Source: an uncultured Lysobacteraceae bacterium (GTDB taxonomy: Bacteria > Pseudomonadota > Gammaproteobacteria > Xanthomonadales > Xanthomonadaceae). Taken from it: a stretch of 38,087 nucleotides of DNA. The DNA is taken from positions 1 through 38,087 of the forward strand of contig CALCNV010000082.1 in assembly GCA_937897645.1 (NCBI GenBank). Reading direction: 5' to 3'. Made by a program: the position numbers and the translations under genes. The notes below the pieces were generated by a model. That model saw nothing but the letters and a program-made list of their open reading frames with translations. It did no database searches and had not been told where the DNA came from. Of the stretch, positions 1 to 8,161 are shown one piece after another. Position 1 is the stretch's first letter. The number at the start of each line of letters is the position of its first letter.

Positions 1-10
1 TCCGCGAAGA

Positions 11-37
11 GCTGTCGGGGCTGAAGCCCCTCCCACA
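11..37. repeat. Single arm of an intergenic palindromic repeat
   Basis: The segment contains the hairpin GGGGCT-GA-AGCCCC (17-30) followed by TCCCACAAAA. It looks like one arm of a dispersed intergenic repeat common in Xanthomonads and pseudomonads (recalled, not searched). A partner arm, if present, lies before the window. The rest of 38-123 shows nothing firm except TAAAAT at 85-90, a possible -10 box for the fumarase gene without a good -35. Confidence 0.45.
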
Positions 38-123
38 AAAGCCATACCAAAGCCATCAGCAAGACCCCAATGCACCTGCTCGGCTAAAATCACCGGGCAA
101 CCCCCGCCAGCCGCGAGCCCGCC

Positions 124-1647
124 GTGACCGATATCCGCCAGGAAGACTTCATCCAGAGCGTCGCCGACGCCCTGCAGTACATCAGCTACTACCACCCGGT
201 CGACTACATCCAGAACCTCGCCGCCGCGTACGAGCGCGAGGAATCGGAGGCCGCCAAGGACGCCATCGCCCAGATCCTGATCAATTCGCGCATGTGCGCC
301 GAAGGCCATCGACCGATTTGCCAGGACACCGGCATCGTCACTGTATTCCTCGAGATCGGCATGGACGTGCGCTGGCCGGACGCGACCATGGGCGTGGAGG
401 ACATGGCCAACGAAGGCGTGCGCCGCGCCTACCACCATCCGGACAACAAGCTGCGCGCCAGCGTGCTGGCGGATCCCGCGGGCAAGCGCATCAACACCAA
501 GGACAACACGCCTGCGGTCATCAACGTCAAGATCGTGCAGGGCAATACGGTGGACGTGATTGTCGCGGCGAAGGGTGGTGGTTCGGAAGCGAAGTCGAAA
601 TTCGCCATGCTCAATCCCTCTGATTCCATCGTCGATTGGGTGCTGAAGACCGTGCCGACCATGGGTGCGGGCTGGTGCCCGCCGGGCATGTTGGGCATCG
701 GCATTGGTGGCACCGCGGAGAAGGCGATGCTGCTGGCCAAGGAAGCGTTGATGGAGCCCATCGACATCACCGACCTGCAGGCGCGTGGCGCCTCCAACCG
801 CGCGGAAGAGTTGCGGCTTGAACTCTACGAAAAGGTCAACGCACTCGGAATCGGCGCACAGGGCCTGGGCGGTTTGACCACGGTGCTGGACATCAAGGTC
901 AAGGATTTCCCCACGCACGCGGCGAACTTGCCTGTCGCGCTGATTCCCAACTGCGCGGCGACGCGCCACGCGCATTTCATCCTGGATGGCAGCGGCCCGG
1001 TGATGCTGGAACCGCCGTCGCTGGAAGACTGGCCGCAGTTGACCTACGACACATCGAAAGGTCGTCGCGTGGACCTGGACACGATCACGCCGGAGCAGGT
1101 GGCCAGTTTCAAGCCGGGCGAAGTCTTGCTGCTCAACGGCAAGCTGCTCACCGGCCGCGACGCGGCGCACAAGCGCATGGTCGACATGTTGAACAAGGGC
1201 GAGCCGCTGCCGGTGGATTTCAAGGGACGCTTCATCTACTACGTGGGTCCAGTGGATCCGGTGCGCGATGAAGTCGTCGGTCCCGCGGGTCCGACCACGG
1301 CCACGCGCATGGACAAGTTCACCGAGCAGGTGCTGGCGCAGACGGGCCTGCTGGGCATGGTCGGCAAGGCGGAGCGCGGGCCGGTGGCGATCGAGGCGAT
1401 CCGCAAACACAAGTCGGTGTACCTGATGGCGGTCGGCGGCGCGGCCTACCTGGTATCGAAGGCGATCAAGGCCTCGCGCGTGGTCGGTTTCGCGGACCTG
1501 GGCATGGAAGCGATCTACGAATTTGAGGTGAAGGACATGCCGGTGACGGTAGCCGTGGACAGCACGGGTGAATCGGTGCACAAGACTGGGCCGCGGGAAT
1601 GGCATGCACGCATCGGTAATATTCCGGTGGTGTTGGAGTCGGTATAG
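124..1647 (+). CDS. fumA: Class I fumarate hydratase
   Basis: It interconverts fumarate and malate in the TCA cycle in the cytosol, using an oxygen-sensitive [4Fe-4S] cluster. The protein is 507 aa, slightly shorter than E. coli FumA/FumB. The N-terminal alpha domain carries GHRPICQDTG (Cys66), GAGWCPPGM (Cys185) and PNCAATRH (Cys277), the three expected cluster cysteines. The C-terminal beta domain has the swivelling region with YYVGPVDP and GPTTATRMD. The start is GTG at 124, giving the usual N-terminus. The gene stands alone; complex II, which makes its substrate, is encoded about 16 kb away. L-tartrate dehydratase is a relative, but the single-chain architecture favours fumarase. Confidence 0.95.
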   Translation: MTDIRQEDFIQSVADALQYISYYHPVDYIQNLAAAYEREESEAAKDAIAQILINSRMCAEGHRPICQDTGIVTVFLEIGMDVRWPDATMGVEDMANEGVRRAYHHPDNKLRASVLADPAGKRINTKDNTPAVINVKIVQGNTVDVIVAAKGGGSEAKSKFAMLNPSDSIVDWVLKTVPTMGAGWCPPGMLGIGIGGTAEKAMLLAKEALMEPIDITDLQARGASNRAEELRLELYEKVNALGIGAQGLGGLTTVLDIKVKDFPTHAANLPVALIPNCAATRHAHFILDGSGPVMLEPPSLEDWPQLTYDTSKGRRVDLDTITPEQVASFKPGEVLLLNGKLLTGRDAAHKRMVDMLNKGEPLPVDFKGRFIYYVGPVDPVRDEVVGPAGPTTATRMDKFTEQVLAQTGLLGMVGKAERGPVAIEAIRKHKSVYLMAVGGAAYLVSKAIKASRVVGFADLGMEAIYEFEVKDMPVTVAVDSTGESVHKTGPREWHARIGNIPVVLESV

Positions 1648-1714
1648 ACGAAAAAGTGTTGTACTGGTTTGACAGTTTTGCAAAGGATGAATATAGCCAA
1701 TAAGGAGTTGGGCT

Positions 1715-2245
1715 ATGAAAGGCGCAATTGTCTCGATAATTTTTATAGCGATGGCGATCGCAGGAATTATCTCAATGCGGATGGGCGTATTTGTTCCGTC
1801 TATGCTTTGGATGATCCTTTCCGCTATACCGGCAACTGCCTTGGCATGGGCCTTCGTTCGCTTCGCCGTCAATCGCCCGCGACTATCGCGGCGCTCGGCT
1901 CTCTACGGAAAGCCAGATAGGGTTTTTCAGTGGGTTCTTTTACTACCTTTCGCTGTTGCGTTTTCTTACATATTTTTCTGCTTCTTGGTGGGTTCAGTTC
2001 TTACGCTAGCTTTCGGACAGACCTATTCGCGGTCAGCTGAAATATCCAGCATGTCCTACAAAAAAAGTGGTCGACGCGGCGGTGGAGGCTGTGTCTATGT
2101 GAGTGCCGCAATAAAGCGAGAATCAGGCCCGCTGTATGTAGGCCAATGCTTACCCAAAACATACAGGGCCGGCATGTATACAAGTTATGCAGTGTTTTCC
2201 ACATCGGAATCTATCTTCGGCGATATCGCCATCCTCAACAGATAG
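1715..2245 (+). CDS. Hypothetical membrane protein, AT-rich orphan
   Basis: I do not recognise the family. The 176-aa product begins with a hydrophobic helix (about residues 4-20), has a second hydrophobic stretch (about 27-50) and a third (about 72-101), then a hydrophilic C-terminal part with a Gly-rich turn (RRGGGGC) and two Cys. The start is ATG with a good ribosome site (AAGGAG about 8 bases upstream). Base composition is clearly lower in GC than the fumarase gene before it, and codons such as ATA, AGA and TTT are frequent, suggesting recent transfer. It is followed by two palindromic repeats. Confidence 0.6.
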   Translation: MKGAIVSIIFIAMAIAGIISMRMGVFVPSMLWMILSAIPATALAWAFVRFAVNRPRLSRRSALYGKPDRVFQWVLLLPFAVAFSYIFFCFLVGSVLTLAFGQTYSRSAEISSMSYKKSGRRGGGGCVYVSAAIKRESGPLYVGQCLPKTYRAGMYTSYAVFSTSESIFGDIAILNR

Positions 2246-2248
2246 TGA

Positions 2249-2336
2249 CGTAGGCTGGGTAGGGCGCAGCGAAACTCGTAGCTGTTGGCGCATAAATTCA
2301 AAGGCTCCGGGTTTCGATGCGCTCTGCCCGGGCTAC
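2249..2336. repeat. Imperfect inverted repeat
   Basis: The left arm starting GTAGGCTGGGTAGGGCGCAG and the right arm ending TGCCCGGGCTAC (2308-2336) are imperfect reverse complements, each with a GCGAAAC/GTTTCG core. This resembles a widespread intergenic repeat type. It starts only 4 bases after the orphan gene ends and could act as its terminator. Confidence 0.5.
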
Positions 2337-2372
2337 CCCGTGGCATTAACTGGGAGAATACAAAAACCATGA

Positions 2373-2448
2373 TCGTCATCCCGGCGAAAGCCGGGACCCA
2401 ACTATCGGCGCGTGTTGAGTTGGGTCCCGGCTTTCGCCGGGATGACGA
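2373..2448. repeat. Perfect 31-bp inverted repeat, family with 'GTCATCCC...GGGATGAC' arms
   Basis: Arms 2373-2403 and 2418-2448 are exact reverse complements around a 14-base loop. The outer part of each arm (CGTCATCCC / GGGATGACG type) recurs at 16044-16153, 31354-31465 and 32680-32764, so this is one of at least four copies of a dispersed palindromic repeat in the window. It lies between the orphan gene and the first GST gene. Confidence 0.85.
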
Positions 2449-2520
2449 CACAACATTTGTAGTGATTTCCGCTCTGCATCGGTTACCCCAATCCACGTCA
2501 CCCTTACACGCAGGATCCAC

Positions 2521-3159
2521 ATGCCCACCACCCTCTATTACTCCCCCAGCACCGCCAGCCTAGTCGTCCACTGGCTGCTGATCGAACTCGACGTGCCGCA
2601 CACCCTGCACAGGCTCGACTTCGACAAGCGCGAACACAAATCCACCGAGTACCTGAAGATCAATCCGGCTGGCGTAGTGCCTGCACTGGTCGTCGATGGC
2701 CAAGTCATCACCGAGGCCGCCGCCATCGTCATGCATCTTGCCGACCTGCATCCGCAGGCAGGACTCGCGCCGACCATCGGCACCCCGCAGCGCGCCAGCT
2801 ACTACCAGTGGATGCTGTTCATGGCCAACACCCTGCAGCCCGCTTACCGCGCCTGGTTCTATCCCACCGAACCCGCGGGCGAAGCGAACGTGGATGCCGT
2901 CAAACAACAGGCGCGATTGAAACTGGAAGCCGCGTGGGAACAGGTTGCCAACCACATCAACTCGCACGGCGGCTCGTACCTGCTCGGCGAGAATCTGAGC
3001 GCCGCCGACTTCCTGCTCACCATGCTGATGCGCTGGTCGCGCAACATGCCGAAGCCGACCGACACCTGGCCGGTCCTGCACGCGCACGCGCAGCGGATGA
3101 AGGCACTGCCAAGCTTCAAGGAAGTCTATGCCCGCGAAGGTCTGACTGACTGGGCCTGA
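2521..3159 (+). CDS. Glutathione S-transferase family protein
   Basis: This is a 212-aa cytosolic GST-fold protein expected to conjugate or exchange glutathione with an unknown electrophile. An N-terminal thioredoxin-like domain (about 1-80) begins TTLYYSPSTAS and contains INPAGVVPALVVDGQVI with the cis-proline, followed by the glutathione gamma-Glu contact region TEAAAIVMHL. The C-terminal domain (about 90-205) is all-helical with the N-capping stretch LSAADFLLTML. The gene converges with the hydroxylase-like gene on the other strand, and a palindrome fills the gap. The substrate class cannot be assigned from sequence. Confidence 0.88.
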   Translation: MPTTLYYSPSTASLVVHWLLIELDVPHTLHRLDFDKREHKSTEYLKINPAGVVPALVVDGQVITEAAAIVMHLADLHPQAGLAPTIGTPQRASYYQWMLFMANTLQPAYRAWFYPTEPAGEANVDAVKQQARLKLEAAWEQVANHINSHGGSYLLGENLSAADFLLTMLMRWSRNMPKPTDTWPVLHAHAQRMKALPSFKEVYAREGLTDWA

Positions 3160-3180
3160 ATGCAGCGAAATCCCGGCTTT

Positions 3181-3250
3181 CGTAGAGCCGAGCTTGCTCG
3201 GCTGCTCTTCATCCCTACGCGTAAAGCAGCCGAGCAAGCTCGGCTCTACG
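3181..3250. repeat. Palindromic repeat between convergent genes
   Basis: Arms 3181-3206 and 3225-3250 are perfect 26-bp reverse complements. Each arm is itself a perfect hairpin (AGCCGAGC-TT-GCTCGGCT). The element occupies most of the gap between two convergent stop codons (3159 and 3280) and may end transcription in both directions. A related, broken copy is at 24408-24509. Confidence 0.85.
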
Positions 3251-3279
3251 GTTCGCTTGGTTTGGAACGTGCGACAGGA

Positions 3280-4395
3280 TCAGTTGACGAAGTCGTCGAA
3301 GGTTTTCTTCTTCCGGAACGGCATCAGGTGCTGTTCCATGATGCCGGTGGGCACGGTGTCCAGCTTCATCACGCCGTATTCCTGCGGCCATTCGTCCTGA
3401 GAGGGTGGGAGCTTGAAGGTACCCATCAGCATGTCGATCAGCGGCAGGTGGATGGCGTAGTTGACGTCGATGTAGTCCTTCTGCCGTGCATGGTGCCAGT
3501 GGTGGTAGCGGGGCAGCACGACCAGATACTCCAGCCAGCCAAAGCGGATTCCCAGGTTGGCATGCGCCAGCACCGCTTGCAGGCCTACCAGGATCACGTA
3601 CGCGTTCACCGCAGGCGTGGAGAAGCCGAGGATCAGCAAGGGCAGCAGCACCGCGCTGCGGGTCAACACGATCTCGACGAAATGGATGCGGGAACCGGCC
3701 AGCCAGTCCATGTGTCGGCTGGAATGGTGCACGGCGTGGAAGCGCCAGAGCCACGGCACGTTGTGGTAGGCGCGATGCAGCAGCGACTGCGCCAGGTCCG
3801 CCACGAACACCGCGATCAGGAACTGAGCCCACACCGGCAACGACTGGATCGCTGCCTTGAGGCTGGGGAACATCGCCAGCCCGGCGATGGTGGAGGTGGA
3901 AGCAGTGACCAGGATCAGGATGAACTGCACCAGCACGTGGCTCATGAAGAAATAGGCGATGTCGGTGCGCCAGCCTGGGCGCAGCGGCGAGAGCCGCTGC
4001 TTGCCCAGGTAATGCTCCAGCGGCACGAACACCAGCGCCGAGAAGAACAGCGAGATCACGAACCAGTCCATGCCCAGCGAGAACGGCGTCTGGCCGATGC
4101 TGTCGAACTGCACGTTGGTGCCGCCCAGCAGCACGGCCAGCGTGGCGCCACCGACACCGACCAGGGCGATACGCTTGTTGCGGTCACGCAGGATCGCCAG
4201 CGTTCCCAGGATGAAGGCCGCCACCAGTCCCACCAGCAACAGGTGCCGCGCGAAGGTTTCGTTGTAGACCGCGCGGAATTCCTTGCTGGTCAACAATTCC
4301 GGGTAGTGGAAGCAGAGCACGGCGAACAGGCTGAGCAGACCCAGCAGCGCTGACGCGTAGGCAAAGAACGAACGGCGTTGGCGTGCTGGCGGCAT
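3280..4395 (-). CDS. Fatty acid hydroxylase / sterol desaturase superfamily membrane protein
   Basis: This is a predicted di-iron integral membrane oxygenase acting on a lipid substrate that cannot be named. The 371-aa protein has about six hydrophobic helices and the clustered histidines of the superfamily: HRAYHNVPWLWRFHAVHH in the middle (H-X3-H, then HXXHH) and RYHHWHHARQKDY further on, followed by a conserved AIHLPLIDMLMGTF. I chose ATG at 4395 because AAGGAAG precedes it closely and the protein then opens with a basic stretch and a first helix. The frame runs open further upstream to 4560 but that part looks non-coding. The gene is followed by the palindrome at 3181-3250. Confidence 0.88.
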   Translation of the reverse strand: MPPARQRRSFFAYASALLGLLSLFAVLCFHYPELLTSKEFRAVYNETFARHLLLVGLVAAFILGTLAILRDRNKRIALVGVGGATLAVLLGGTNVQFDSIGQTPFSLGMDWFVISLFFSALVFVPLEHYLGKQRLSPLRPGWRTDIAYFFMSHVLVQFILILVTASTSTIAGLAMFPSLKAAIQSLPVWAQFLIAVFVADLAQSLLHRAYHNVPWLWRFHAVHHSSRHMDWLAGSRIHFVEIVLTRSAVLLPLLILGFSTPAVNAYVILVGLQAVLAHANLGIRFGWLEYLVVLPRYHHWHHARQKDYIDVNYAIHLPLIDMLMGTFKLPPSQDEWPQEYGVMKLDTVPTGIMEQHLMPFRKKKTFDDFVN

Positions 4396-4514
4396 GGTGA
4401 CTTCCTTGTAAGGAGTGCGGATCTGCCTGTTGTCGACAGTCCGCGGCCAGCATAGCGGGCTGCCCGGTGCACTCCAAGTCGCATTCCGGATCGCATGGCC
4501 GTCGTCGCCAACGA

Positions 4515-4865
4515 TTACTTGGTCGGGAGGAGGTCCAGCACGCTGTCCGATGGCCGGCACAATTTCACGCCGCGTGGCGTCACCACAATCGGGCGGTTGA
4601 TCAAGACCGGGTGCGCGAGCATGGCATCAAGCAATGCTTCATCGCTTGCCTCCTGCAGGGCGAGCGCGGCATACAGCGATTCCTTCTGCCGCACCACGTC
4701 GCGCACCGGCACCTGCATCTGCTCGATCAGGGCAACAAGCGTGTCGCGATCGGGCGGTGTCTGCAGGTATTCAATGATGGTCGGCTCGATGCCAGCCTCG
4801 CGGATCAGCCCCAGCGCATTGCGCGAAGTGCCGCAGTCGGGGTTGTAATAGATCGTCACGTCCAT
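4515..4865 (-). CDS. arsC: ArsC-family arsenate reductase (glutaredoxin type)
   Basis: The 116-aa protein has the thioredoxin-like fold of plasmid-type ArsC, which reduces arsenate with glutathione and glutaredoxin. The N-terminus carries YYNPDCGTSRN with the catalytic Cys followed by Thr-Ser-Arg, and HPVLINRPIVV supplies the further conserved Arg. The start is ATG at 4865, overlapping the pldA stop codon by one base (TGATG); an alternative ATG lies at 4874. No arsR, arsB or acr3 gene is nearby, and the gene is last in a three-gene overlapped operon with an envelope phospholipase, so a role other than arsenic resistance is possible. Confidence 0.88.
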   Translation of the reverse strand: MDVTIYYNPDCGTSRNALGLIREAGIEPTIIEYLQTPPDRDTLVALIEQMQVPVRDVVRQKESLYAALALQEASDEALLDAMLAHPVLINRPIVVTPRGVKLCRPSDSVLDLLPTK

Positions 4866-6028
4866 CAGAACCATTCCAGCAGCGAGATGCCCAGGCCCAC
4901 GTAGGTGGCCTTGTGGTTGTAGTCGATCAGGCTCTCGCCGTAACCATGGAACAGTTGCACATGCCCGCGCAGGGTGCGGTCGATCGGGAAGCCCCAGTCC
5001 AGTTGCAGCGCGCCATGCGAATCGTCGCCGCCGCGCAGCGAATGCCGGCCGAGCAGGGCGAATTCATGGCCGTTGTTGCTGTACACCAGCATCGCATCGC
5101 CACGGCCAATGAAGTCCTCGATATCCGGATTGTCGTCGTCATGGCCTTCCGGGATACGCCACCACGGGCGCACCACGAAGGCCCAGTTCTCGCGGTCCAG
5201 GCCAACGTTCAGGACTACCCGGTTCCAACTGCGCGACAGAGGATCGCTGCGGCCGTTGGACTGGTGGTTGATGCCGACGGCGGCCATGCGGCCCTTCCAG
5301 CCGCCGATGCTGTAATTGTTGTGGAACACCAGCATCACTTCCGGCTCGTAATTGGTTTCGCGGAACGGGCGTGATTCCTCGCCGTTGTAGACCTGCCAGC
5401 GCGAACTCTGCGTGTAGCCGCCCCAGATATCGCCGTTGTCGCCGAAAACATTCTCCACGAACTTGGTCTTGAAGCTGAGCTGGAACTTGGCTTCCACGCT
5501 GGTCAATGGTTCCGGCGTGGTCACGGTGTTGTCGGGGTTGGGGGAAGACGGCGTTTCATTGACGTCGCTGGTCCAGAAACCGGGCAGCAGGTACACCGGC
5601 TTGTACGCACGCATCTGGAACACCCCCAGCTTCGAGTCCTTGGCCAGCTCCCAGCGGCTGTCCAGCAACGAACCCTTGCCCGCGTTTGCGCGTGCCTCGG
5701 CATAGCTGTCGTCATGGCCGAATACCGAGCCCAGCCGATGGCGGGCGCGTTCGCCCAGGCTGGCGTCGTCGACCGGGATCGCGGCCTGGCGTTGTTCCTT
5801 CACGCGCTCGCTGGCTTCCTTGGCGGCGGCATCGGCGGCCAGCGTATCCGTGGAGCGATGTCCAAGTGCAGCGTCGTAGCAGGCCAGTCGGGTGGCGTCG
5901 GCCTCAATCGACACGCAGGCTTCCGGCGTGGCGGGCGTGGGTGCTTCCTGTGCCATCGCAGGCAAGCAAAGCGTGATGGCCGCGGCCACCGCCGTCATCG
6001 CTGGAACCACATGCTGGAGCGCGCTCAT
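4865..6028 (-). CDS. pldA: Outer membrane phospholipase A1 (OMPLA)
   Basis: It hydrolyses phospholipids that reach the outer leaflet of the outer membrane. The 387-aa precursor has a signal peptide ending at AMAQEA and a beta-barrel domain with the catalytic signature NHQSNGRSDPLSRSWNR (His, Ser and the second Asn form the catalytic triad in E. coli PldA). It ends in an aromatic residue (LLEWF), as outer membrane barrels do. Compared with E. coli PldA (289 aa) there is about 100 aa extra after the signal peptide, including a motif ADATRLACYDAALG. The start ATG at 6028 overlaps the upstream DUF456 stop by 4 bases (ATGA). The longer upstream frame lies inside the previous gene and is rejected. 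Confidence 0.93.
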   Translation of the reverse strand: MSALQHVVPAMTAVAAAITLCLPAMAQEAPTPATPEACVSIEADATRLACYDAALGHRSTDTLAADAAAKEASERVKEQRQAAIPVDDASLGERARHRLGSVFGHDDSYAEARANAGKGSLLDSRWELAKDSKLGVFQMRAYKPVYLLPGFWTSDVNETPSSPNPDNTVTTPEPLTSVEAKFQLSFKTKFVENVFGDNGDIWGGYTQSSRWQVYNGEESRPFRETNYEPEVMLVFHNNYSIGGWKGRMAAVGINHQSNGRSDPLSRSWNRVVLNVGLDRENWAFVVRPWWRIPEGHDDDNPDIEDFIGRGDAMLVYSNNGHEFALLGRHSLRGGDDSHGALQLDWGFPIDRTLRGHVQLFHGYGESLIDYNHKATYVGLGISLLEWF

Positions 6029-6510
6029 ACAAACCACGCGAACGCGAACAACCCGAGCATGCCGAAGGCCAGCCCCAGCTTCAGCACGATGCCGAGCACG
6101 ATGCCGAGCCACGTGCCCAGGCCGACCTTGGCCGCTTGCCCCAGTTCCTTGCCGTGCCAGAGTTCGCCGAGTAGCGCGCCTGCGAAAGGTCCCACGAACA
6201 GGCCGATGGGGCCGAAGAACAGCCCTGCGAACGTGCCGACCATCGCCCCGATCAGCGCCTTCCGGCTGGCACCGACACGCTTGGCACCCACCATGGTGGC
6301 GAAGAAATCCACGGCCACCGACAGCAAGGTCATCAAGCCCAGCACCACCAGCGGGAACCAGCCGATCTGCTGGAAATCACCGGCCCATGCCGCCAGCAAC
6401 ATGCCGGCGAACACCAGCGGCAGGCCGGGAAGGGCCGGCAGAATCACCCCGCCTATGCCCACCAGGACCAGGATCACCGCCAGCGTGTAGTAGAGGAACT
6501 GCATTTCCAA
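6025..6510 (-). CDS. DUF456 family membrane protein
   Basis: This 161-aa integral membrane protein contains Gly/Pro-rich hydrophobic segments typical of DUF456: GVILPALPGLPLVFAGMLL near the N-terminus and GPIGLFVGPFAGALLGEL in the middle, with a final helix. The function is unknown. The start is uncertain: TTG at 6510 has GGGAGA five bases upstream, while an in-frame ATG at 6504 is eleven bases from the same site. It is the first gene of the overlapped DUF456-pldA-arsC operon, so translational coupling with the outer membrane phospholipase is likely. Confidence 0.82.
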   Translation of the reverse strand: MEMQFLYYTLAVILVLVGIGGVILPALPGLPLVFAGMLLAAWAGDFQQIGWFPLVVLGLMTLLSVAVDFFATMVGAKRVGASRKALIGAMVGTFAGLFFGPIGLFVGPFAGALLGELWHGKELGQAAKVGLGTWLGIVLGIVLKLGLAFGMLGLFAFAWFV

Positions 6511-6741
6511 GAATTTCTCCCATGTAAATCAATTGGTTGCGACGTTTGTGAGGCGCGTCAGAATTATTGCATTTTCAGAAATGCCGAGTTACTGTTCAGC
6601 CGCTGCGCTTGCCAGGGCCACCCCAGATTGTGGCCTGATGCGGTCGAACCATGTTCCGCAACATCGTTACACGCTTCCTCCTTGCAACCAGCCGCCAGAA
6701 CACAGGGCGTTTCCACCACCCGTTCCAAGGAGTTAGTGACA

Positions 6742-6951
6742 ATGGCAGATCGCGAAAACGGTACCGTCAAATGGTTCAACGACGCCAAGGGCTTCGGCTT
6801 CATCAGCCGCGAGAATGGCGAGGATGTGTTCGTGCACTTCCGCGCCATCCAGAGCCAGGGCTTCAAGAGCTTGAAAGAAGGCCAGAAAGTGAGCTTCACC
6901 GTGGTCCAGGGCCAGAAAGGCCTGCAGGCGGATGCGGTGGAAGCGCTCTGA
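6742..6951 (+). CDS. cspA: Cold-shock domain protein
   Basis: A 69-aa single OB-fold nucleic-acid chaperone. RNP1 (KGFGFISRE) and RNP2 (DVFVHFRAI) are both intact, and GTVKWFNDAKG opens the domain. The start ATG at 6742 follows AAGGAG by 9 bases; the open frame upstream belongs to the leader. The 231-base region 6511-6741 before it has no other gene and can hold a long 5' leader, as is known for cold-shock genes; TTGCGA (6537) and GAATTA (6561) are a weak promoter candidate. A strong hairpin terminator follows. Symbol given by family only, since paralogues are common. Confidence 0.95.
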   Translation: MADRENGTVKWFNDAKGFGFISRENGEDVFVHFRAIQSQGFKSLKEGQKVSFTVVQGQKGLQADAVEAL

Positions 6952-6996
6952 CCGGCGCATGACCCAAGGCTGGCCATGGCCAGTCTGTTGAACAAG

Positions 6997-7025
6997 AAAA
7001 ACCCGGCCTGCGCCGGGTTTTTCTT
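6997..7025. terminator. Bidirectional intrinsic terminator
   Basis: AAAACCCGGC (6998-7007) and GCCGGGTTTT (7012-7021) form a perfect 10-bp stem with a 4-base loop, flanked by A-rich sequence on the left and T-rich on the right. It lies between the cold-shock gene and the convergent lipoprotein gene and should work in both directions. Confidence 0.93.
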
Positions 7026-7049
7026 TTCGCGCCTGGGGCTGCGCAGGAT

Positions 7050-7511
7050 TCAGCGCAGGACCACCTTGCCATTCACCACGCGCACGTAGGTGTTGTTGCG
7101 AATGCCGCCGACATCGCGCTGGTTGATGACCACGTTGCGGCCATCGTCCATGCGGACGTAGACGTCGTAGGTTTCCGCGGTGGCACGGTTCTGGATGGCG
7201 TTGCCGCCAATCGCGCCGGCCGTGGCGCCGGCGACGGTGGCGACGTTCTTGTTGCCTTTGCTGCCACCGGTCTGGTCCGAGATTTCACGGCCCACCACCG
7301 CACCAACGATGCCGCCCAACACGGCTCCGGTTGCAGACGGTGCCGTGCGCGCCGGGCCAACCGGCTCGATGCGGGTCACGATACCGCAATCCACGCAGCG
7401 CGAAGGCTGCGAATACGAGGGCGACTGGCTGCCATAACCCGGTGACGTGGTCGCACAACCGGCGAGGGTGGCGGTGGCTATGGCAGCCATGGCAAGCAAA
7501 CGTATCTTCAT
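7050..7511 (-). CDS. Glycine-zipper 2TM lipoprotein (17-kDa surface antigen type)
   Basis: The 153-aa precursor has a lipoprotein signal with lipobox LAGC, predicting diacylglycerol attachment and anchoring in the envelope. After a Pro/Ser/Tyr-rich linker with a CVDCG pair of cysteines comes a glycine zipper (GAVLGGIVGAVVGREI and VAGATAGAIGGNAIQNR), then a C-terminal beta-rich part (YDVYVRMDDGR). The start ATG at 7511 is preceded by GAGGAG. A larger protein with the same kind of zipper is at 10223-11047. The family is linked to envelope integrity, but no specific role can be shown. Confidence 0.87.
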   Translation of the reverse strand: MKIRLLAMAAIATATLAGCATTSPGYGSQSPSYSQPSRCVDCGIVTRIEPVGPARTAPSATGAVLGGIVGAVVGREISDQTGGSKGNKNVATVAGATAGAIGGNAIQNRATAETYDVYVRMDDGRNVVINQRDVGGIRNNTYVRVVNGKVVLR

Positions 7512-7669
7512 GGAAATCTCCTCGGGTGATTGAACGACATGGGCTGTAACCGGGTGCATCGAAGCATGGAACCAGGATGCGGTTTCCAGCATCGTGTGCA
7601 GCGATCCATTAACCCCACGTCAACCGGAAGGCGTTGCCATGGAATCGGTACAGCGTTGTGAGTATGCGT

Positions 7670-8086
7670 TCAGCCGCGGAAATCCTGATGGCAGGCCTTG
7701 CAGCTTTCCTTGATGGATACATTGACCTTGGTGGCGCTGGCGCATTCCGTCGGTGGCGTAGCCAGGCTGGCGTCCAACTTCGCCCTGAAGTCACTGGCAT
7801 GGGTACGGAAGCGCTCGTCATCCGCCAAGCCCGGGAATGCGAGTTCAAGATCATTGGTCATCGCACGCAGGGTGCGCAGGTGCGGCGCGGTGTCGGTGGC
7901 AGCGCAGCGGTTTTCCTCGATGGTCTTTGCCAGCAATCCCGTGTGCTTCTGCATGACATGCATGACACTGTCCGGGAATGGATCCTGGCGCGCCTGCAGC
8001 GCCCGCAATCCCATCACCGCAAGCACGGCACCCATGACCAGGCCAATCAGGAACAGGAAGAAGTAGCGCGAGGCAGTGCTGGCCAT
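7670..8086 (-). CDS. Membrane-anchored c-type cytochrome, cytochrome c'-like
   Basis: The 138-aa product has one N-terminal membrane helix (FFLFLIGLVMGAVLAVMGL) that is probably uncleaved, then a mainly helical periplasmic domain of about 110 aa ending with a single haem-binding CKACH close to the C-terminus. A C-terminal CXXCH after a four-helix-like region is the layout of cytochrome c'. I chose ATG at 8086, with GGAG about 8 bases upstream; ATG at 8101 is the alternative. It is divergent from tcdA. The partner oxidoreductase is not in the neighbourhood. Confidence 0.72.
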   Translation of the reverse strand: MASTASRYFFLFLIGLVMGAVLAVMGLRALQARQDPFPDSVMHVMQKHTGLLAKTIEENRCAATDTAPHLRTLRAMTNDLELAFPGLADDERFRTHASDFRAKLDASLATPPTECASATKVNVSIKESCKACHQDFRG

Positions 8087-8149
8087 GTGGGCTGGCTCCA
8101 TGTGGATGAGTGCTGATGGTACGACGCACGTGATGGCTGCCGCCACGTT

Positions 8150-8155
8150 TACAAT
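8150..8155 (+). promoter_or_regulatory. Candidate -10 box for a leaderless tcdA transcript
   Basis: TACAAT lies 6 bases before the tcdA ATG at 8162, so the predicted transcription start falls at or next to the start codon. No clear -35 box or Shine-Dalgarno sequence is visible. The call is inferred from spacing only. Confidence 0.4.
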
Positions 8156-8161
8156 AGTGAG

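Noticed and set aside
3160..4353. Open frame of 397 codons on the plus strand across the hydroxylase gene
   Set aside because: The product is His/Gln/Arg-rich with no motifs, while the minus-strand product has the histidine clusters and helices of a known family.
4515..4865. Arsenic resistance operon
   Set aside because: Only the reductase gene is present. No regulator or efflux gene is adjacent and its operon partners are envelope proteins.
6628..6741. Upstream extension of the cold-shock gene
   Set aside because: The 69-aa form with AAGGAG before ATG 6742 is the standard family length; the extension is probably leader RNA.
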